The translations under genes and the position numbers were made by a program. 6,419 bases of DNA from Lutispora sp. Lineage in GTDB: Bacteria > Bacillota > Clostridia > Lutisporales > Lutisporaceae. The notes under the pieces were generated by a model, which saw only the letters and a list, made by a program, of their open reading frames with translations, ran no database searches and was not told the origin of the DNA. This document shows, one piece after another, positions 5,948 to 6,419 of this stretch. Position 1 is the stretch's first letter. Each line of letters opens with the position of its first letter. The stretch spans positions 1-6,419 of the forward strand of contig JAUQXG010000311.1 in assembly GCA_030834765.1 (NCBI GenBank). The letters are read 5' to 3'.

Positions 5948-6162
5948 TATATCACCCTCCTATATCTATGCCAATAAGCTGACAATATGCTACCACGTTT
6001 AAATATTCTAATTTGATGCCTTAGATAGCAGTATGCCTTAATGTATTCCTCATTCATCTCTATCACTTTAATATCCCGCTGGGTTACACCGCCCTCATTT
6101 TCATATATAATATTTATAATTATGTTGCGCTCTAAGGATGCATTAAGAATGTGGTCAATCAT
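5947..6162 (-). CDS. Small stand-alone WYL-like domain protein
   Basis: This 71-residue protein consists of little more than a WYL-type SH3-like sensor barrel, with no DNA-binding domain of its own. The clues are II-x-Y-x-x-x-x-G-x-x-T-x-R (18-29) leading into the core strand pair YIKAYCYLR (40-48), RIFK (52-55) and ILSA (59-62). This is the A-Y-C-x-LR-x-x-x-R-x-F-K pattern of WYL domains; the name-giving W-Y-L itself reads E-Y-I. WYL domains normally sit behind a helix-turn-helix and bind ligands, and in DriD they sense single-stranded DNA. Here the helix-turn-helix is supplied by the next, translationally coupled gene (TAATG overlap), suggesting the two products act as one split regulator; that is inference. 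The start is ATG 6162: AAGGG (6172-6176) is nine bases upstream of it but directly abuts the earlier in-frame ATG 6171. The promoter has an SOS box. A YolD-like relationship is an alternative label. Confidence 0.75.
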   Translation of the reverse strand: MIDHILNASLERNIIINIIYENEGGVTQRDIKVIEMNEEYIKAYCYLRHQIRIFKRGSILSAYWHRYRRVI

Positions 6163-6171
6163 ATTACTCAT

Positions 6172-6176
6172 CCCTT
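6172..6176 (-). promoter_or_regulatory. Ribosome binding site favouring the second ATG of the WYL-like gene
   Basis: AAGGG on the minus strand. There is no spacing to ATG 6171 and nine bases to ATG 6162, so the internal ATG is the better start. Confidence 0.6.
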
Positions 6177-6191
6177 CATGCTTTTGATTAT

Positions 6192-6220
6192 ATTATACCA
6201 AACATACGTTCTCATGAAAA
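6192..6220 (-). promoter_or_regulatory. Promoter of the WYL/LexA-like operon
   Basis: On the minus strand a perfect -10 TATAAT (6197-6192) is preceded by TGG, making an extended -10. A 17-base spacer (6198-6214) separates it from the weak -35 TTTTCA (6220-6215; four of six). A second, overlapping TATAAT follows at 6192-6187. Transcription should start near 6185. The spacer holds the SOS-box-like site. Confidence 0.75.
6200..6211. promoter_or_regulatory. SOS box (LexA/DinR operator)
   Basis: Read on the minus strand this is GAACGTATGTTT. It fits every one of the twelve core positions of the Gram-positive LexA consensus GAAC-RNRY-GTTY; only the two flanking bases differ (A for C before it, G for C after it). 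It lies wholly inside the -35/-10 spacer of the operon promoter, where bound LexA would block RNA polymerase. The operator could be read by the chromosomal LexA, by the operon's own LexA-like product, or by both. Confidence 0.72.
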
Positions 6221-6261
6221 GAGCCAAAAAATAGAAAAGACATAGCCACCTAAAATGAAAA

Positions 6262-6295
6262 AGTAAATTCCATATGTAAGAGTAAATTCTATATG
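6262..6295 (+). repeat. Direct repeat pair upstream of the transposase
   Basis: AGTAAATTCCATATG (6262-6276) and AGTAAATTCTATATG (6281-6295) match at 14 of 15 positions with a 19-base period. The second copy is also the left arm of the palindrome that follows. They probably belong to the left end of the insertion element as transposase binding sites, but the outer boundary cannot be placed without the other end. Confidence 0.7.
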
Positions 6296-6307
6296 AATAG
6301 AATTTAC
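6282..6307. repeat. Perfect inverted repeat overlapping the transposase promoter
   Basis: GTAAATTCTAT (6282-6292) and ATAGAATTTAC (6297-6307) are exact reverse complements around ATGA. The right arm covers the -35 of the transposase promoter. No T-run follows on either strand, so it acts as a DNA site rather than a terminator. Confidence 0.85.
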
Positions 6308-6331
6308 AGATGCACCTCTCTGGCATAAAAT
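6303..6331 (+). promoter_or_regulatory. Promoter of the IS30-type transposase
   Basis: The -35 TTTACA (6303-6308; five of six), a 17-base spacer and the -10 TAAAAT (6326-6331; five of six) point at the transposase start. The -35 overlaps the right arm of the inverted repeat, so a protein bound there could repress it. Confidence 0.6.
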
Positions 6332-6376
6332 AAAAGTACAGATGGATTGCCTGCCTGTGCGAAAAGAGAGGGCAAT

Positions 6377-6419
6377 ATGAATAAATCTAAAGGCAATCAG
6401 AAACATTTAACTCTATCAC
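6377..6419 (+). CDS. IS30-family transposase, extreme N-terminus, cut by window edge
   Basis: Only 14 codons are visible: ATG 6377 preceded by GAGAGGG (6366-6372), reading MNKSKGNQKHLTLS. The K-H-L-T-L-S stretch right after a short basic lead is the characteristic opening of IS30-family transposases, just before their N-terminal helix-turn-helix. Full-length members are roughly 310-390 residues with a DDE integrase domain, none of which can be seen here. Supporting context is the repeat cluster upstream (6262-6307) and a reasonable promoter. The call rests on a short match and on position, so another KHLTLS-containing protein is possible. Confidence 0.62.
   Translation, partial: MNKSKGNQKHLTLS

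Larger units (their letters stand above)
6255..6419 (+). mobile_element. Left end of a probable IS30-like insertion sequence, boundary approximate
   Basis: The direct and inverted repeats, the promoter and the transposase start form the expected layout of an IS left end. The outer boundary is set loosely just before the first repeat copy. The terminal inverted repeat and target duplication cannot be confirmed because the right end is outside the window. Confidence 0.45.

Noticed and set aside
6282..6307. The perfect inverted repeat as a terminator
   Set aside because: No T-run follows the stem on either strand and the stem is AT-rich.
6262..6307. CRISPR-like repeat array
   Set aside because: There are only two direct copies with a four-base gap and one inverted copy; no spacers of CRISPR size and no cas genes.
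6212..6406. A 64-codon minus-strand open frame across the repeat cluster
   Set aside because: It runs through inverted repeats and a plus-strand promoter, has no convincing ribosome site and encodes only low-complexity hydrophobic sequence.
1..6419. tRNA, rRNA or large riboswitch
   Set aside because: No cloverleaf, rRNA-like block or long structured leader was recognised; the leaders are only about 20-30 bases long.

Overview
The window is AT-rich, gene-dense DNA with strong GGAGG-type ribosome binding sites, three TTG or GTG starts, sigma-A-like promoters and compact hairpin terminators. Together with the protein families present (NhaC-type antiporter, a GH18 enzyme with a copper-amine-oxidase-like N-domain, Gram-positive LexA-type DNA-binding domain), this points to a low-GC Firmicute, most likely a member of the Clostridia. 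This is inferred from style and families only; no ribosomal RNA or other taxonomic marker is present.

Left third (1-2151, minus strand): a tight three-gene transcription unit read right to left. It encodes a GNAT N-acetyltransferase, a PLP-dependent threonine/serine dehydratase without an ACT domain, and the first 195 residues of an NhaC-family antiporter that runs off the left edge. The gaps are 19 and 20 bases, so the three are probably co-transcribed.

Middle (2152-5601, plus strand): a divergent intergenic region carries a textbook promoter for a membrane-anchored metallophosphoesterase. It is followed by a membrane-anchored GH18 glycosyl hydrolase (copper-amine-oxidase-like N-domain, SH3b, catalytic domain) and a CDP-alcohol phosphatidyltransferase. 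The last two each appear to have their own extended -10 promoter, and each ends in a hairpin terminator that overlaps its stop codon. All three are envelope-associated: a phosphoesterase facing a membrane, a cell wall or cortex glycosidase, and a phospholipid head-group enzyme.

Right part (5602-6419): a two-gene minus-strand operon encodes a 71-residue stand-alone WYL-like domain and a 68-residue stand-alone LexA-type winged helix. The two are joined by a one-base TAATG overlap. The promoter has a Gram-positive SOS box centred in its -35/-10 spacer, and the operon ends at a clear terminator. This mini-operon is the most interesting item: it looks like a split DNA-damage-responsive regulator with a LexA DNA-binding domain but no self-cleaving protease. 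At the right edge, reading outward on the plus strand, the first 14 codons of what looks like an IS30-family transposase begin, preceded by an inverted and direct repeat cluster that overlaps its promoter.
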